In this document: positions 51,501 through 52,300 of the stretch, piece after piece | Numbering within the stretch: position 1 is the stretch's first letter | Layout of the letters: each line of letters opens with the position of its first letter | DNA from: Allosalinactinospora lopnorensis | Lineage (GTDB): Bacteria > Actinomycetota > Actinomycetes > Streptosporangiales > Streptosporangiaceae | Direction of reading: 5' to 3' | DNA: 52,300 nt | Assembly: GCF_000981225.1 (NCBI RefSeq) | Contig: NZ_LAJC01000038.1 | Span: 1 to 52,300, forward strand | Notes under the pieces: generated by a model | What the model saw: the letters and a program-made list of their open reading frames with translations, nothing else | Databases searched by the model: none | Told to the model about the DNA's origin: nothing | Made by a program: the position numbers and the translations under genes

Positions 51501-52168
51501 CAGTGGGTCCGGCAGGTGTGCGGGCCCACGCAACCGGGCCAGCAGGCGCTCGCGCACCGCATCCAATACCGGGGTGAAGTCGGCGACCCGGTGCGCGTGG
51601 ATACCGCGGTCCCCGGTGAGCAGGTACATGTACTCCGGTGACCCCTCGCCGATCTTCCCCAAGGCTTCCGCGTAGGCAGACAGCTGCACGATGGCGGCCG
51701 GGCCGGGGCGGCGGGCGAGCTTGGTGTCCCAGGGTTCGTGCACGGGTTCGGCGTCGCGCCGCCGTCCCGTGTGCGGATCGACGTCGCCGCGGATCAGGAA
51801 GTCAGCGCGGCCGTGGAACGCGACACCGGACTCCAGGGTGCGGTAGAAGCAGCCTGGTAGATCACGGGAGCACCGGAGCGGATGGCCGTGGCGGTGTCCT
51901 CGGCGGCACGGCGCATCGAGGTGTCGGTGGCTTCCGGAGCCTCGATGCAGGCGACACCCGAGGCGCCGAACACCTCGCGCAGCCGTTCCAGCTCCGCGTG
52001 TTCATGGACCTGGCCCTGCTGGGCCACCAGCGGGTCGATGTCAGCGGGTTCGGGGGCGTCCGGGACGCCGGCCGCGAGCGCCGCCTTGAGCGCACTGCGG
52101 TGGTCGCACTCCATGGTGTCGACGAGATCGGTGGGCGAGACGACCCAGCCCGACTCGGTGCGGAACAC
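48576..52168 (-). pseudogene. RecB-like nuclease fused to AAA_12/UPF1-type helicase, one-base break near the N-terminus
   Basis: About 1,197 residues if repaired. The N-terminal RecB-type nuclease part is split: the first frame (start GTG 52168, GGGGAGGGG upstream) runs MFRTESGWVVSPTDLVDTME to APVIYQAAS, and the second goes on as WDTKLARRPGPAAIVQLSAY. Adding one A at 51847 (plus strand) gives VIYQAAFYRTLESGVAFHG then RADFLIRGD, with the ADFL/DTKL/QLxAY nuclease motifs. A CEGCGYAAMC cluster follows. The C-terminal helicase has GPPGAGKT, LIIDEAGQFALAD, LLGDPQQLPQV, GTVDRFQGQEAPVV and LNVALSRAQ, all intact. TM0106-type nuclease-helicases act in DNA or RNA processing; the role here is unknown. 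Confidence 0.85.
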
Positions 52169-52300
52169 GCGGATCCCCTCCCCTGCGCGGTCTTTGGGGA
52201 TTGTGCCATGCCCGCCCGTCGCCCTCCACCACCCTCAACGGAGGCGCGCCGCGCCACACCCCCTCTGCCCTCGTGTGACTGTCTGCACCGGTCCGGTCGC
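52169..52300. other. Upstream region of the nuclease-helicase gene
   Basis: 132 bp before the right window edge with no visible gene; it should contain the promoter of the nuclease-helicase. Nothing further is evident. Confidence 0.35.

Overview
This 52.3-kb window is high-GC DNA from an actinomycete chromosome. The gene families are typical of Streptosporangiales/Nocardiopsaceae-like organisms (PPOX/F420-type oxidoreductases, ANTAR and DUF3040 proteins, WYL regulators, Hanks kinases, a MoxR-DUF58-VWA block, Zur-controlled zinc-free ribosomal proteins, and apparently leaderless genes with TANNNT boxes about 7 nt before the start). The genus cannot be fixed from the sequence alone. Most of the window is ordinary core and soft-accessory gene content. 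There is no CRISPR array, insertion sequence, rRNA, tRNA, phage block or biosynthetic cluster that I can support.

Layout. 1-8 kb: the cut start of a SigB/SigF-type sigma factor, a DUF3040 protein, a GAF-ANTAR regulator, a Nudix hydrolase divergent from a Ser/Thr kinase with a membrane C-terminus, a DUF817 membrane protein, a decayed WYL regulator, a threonine dehydratase-like PLP enzyme and a tiny membrane protein. 7.6-13.7 kb: two PPOX-fold proteins, an 802-residue LPG-synthase-like membrane protein with a built-in pseudokinase, a MOSC protein, a zinc-stress ribosomal protein operon behind a Zur-like palindrome (L33, L31 type B and an L32 copy with an in-frame stop), and ohrR-ohr. 13.7-21 kb: two overlapping CorC-like CBS proteins, two RNA-methyltransferase-type genes, an SDR, a chrA stub, a DUF1876 protein and a frameshifted permease. 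21-29 kb: double-Nudix and HAD genes, the VWA/DUF58/MoxR operon facing a degenerate kinase-like membrane protein, a pterin dehydratase and an acyl-CoA synthetase. 29-41 kb: an acyltransferase, a DnaJ-finger mini-protein, an arginase-fold protein, a large palindrome-bearing intergenic region, a membrane acyltransferase-like protein, a XerC/D-type recombinase, a zinc alcohol dehydrogenase, exonuclease III, an alpha/beta hydrolase, a HAD phosphatase and an antiporter-TrkA-UBP-finger fusion. 41-52 kb: a methyltransferase, a DMT exporter, a Nudix hydrolase, an ankyrin protein, membrane proteins, a second tyrosine recombinase and a RecB-nuclease/helicase cut by a frameshift.

One technical theme runs through the window. 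At least six otherwise intact genes are broken by the loss of exactly one base, each restorable by duplicating one existing base. Sequencing or assembly indels are the simplest explanation. The apparent MoxR-DUF58 fusion is one product of this. The L32 copy (in-frame TGA), the WYL remnant and the chrA stub look like genuine decay. The most interesting biology is the Zur-linked operon with its hidden L32 pseudogene, the antiporter-UBP zinc-finger fusion, a 21-nt motif shared by two divergent promoters, and paired palindromes in the 31.2-32.1 kb intergenic region.
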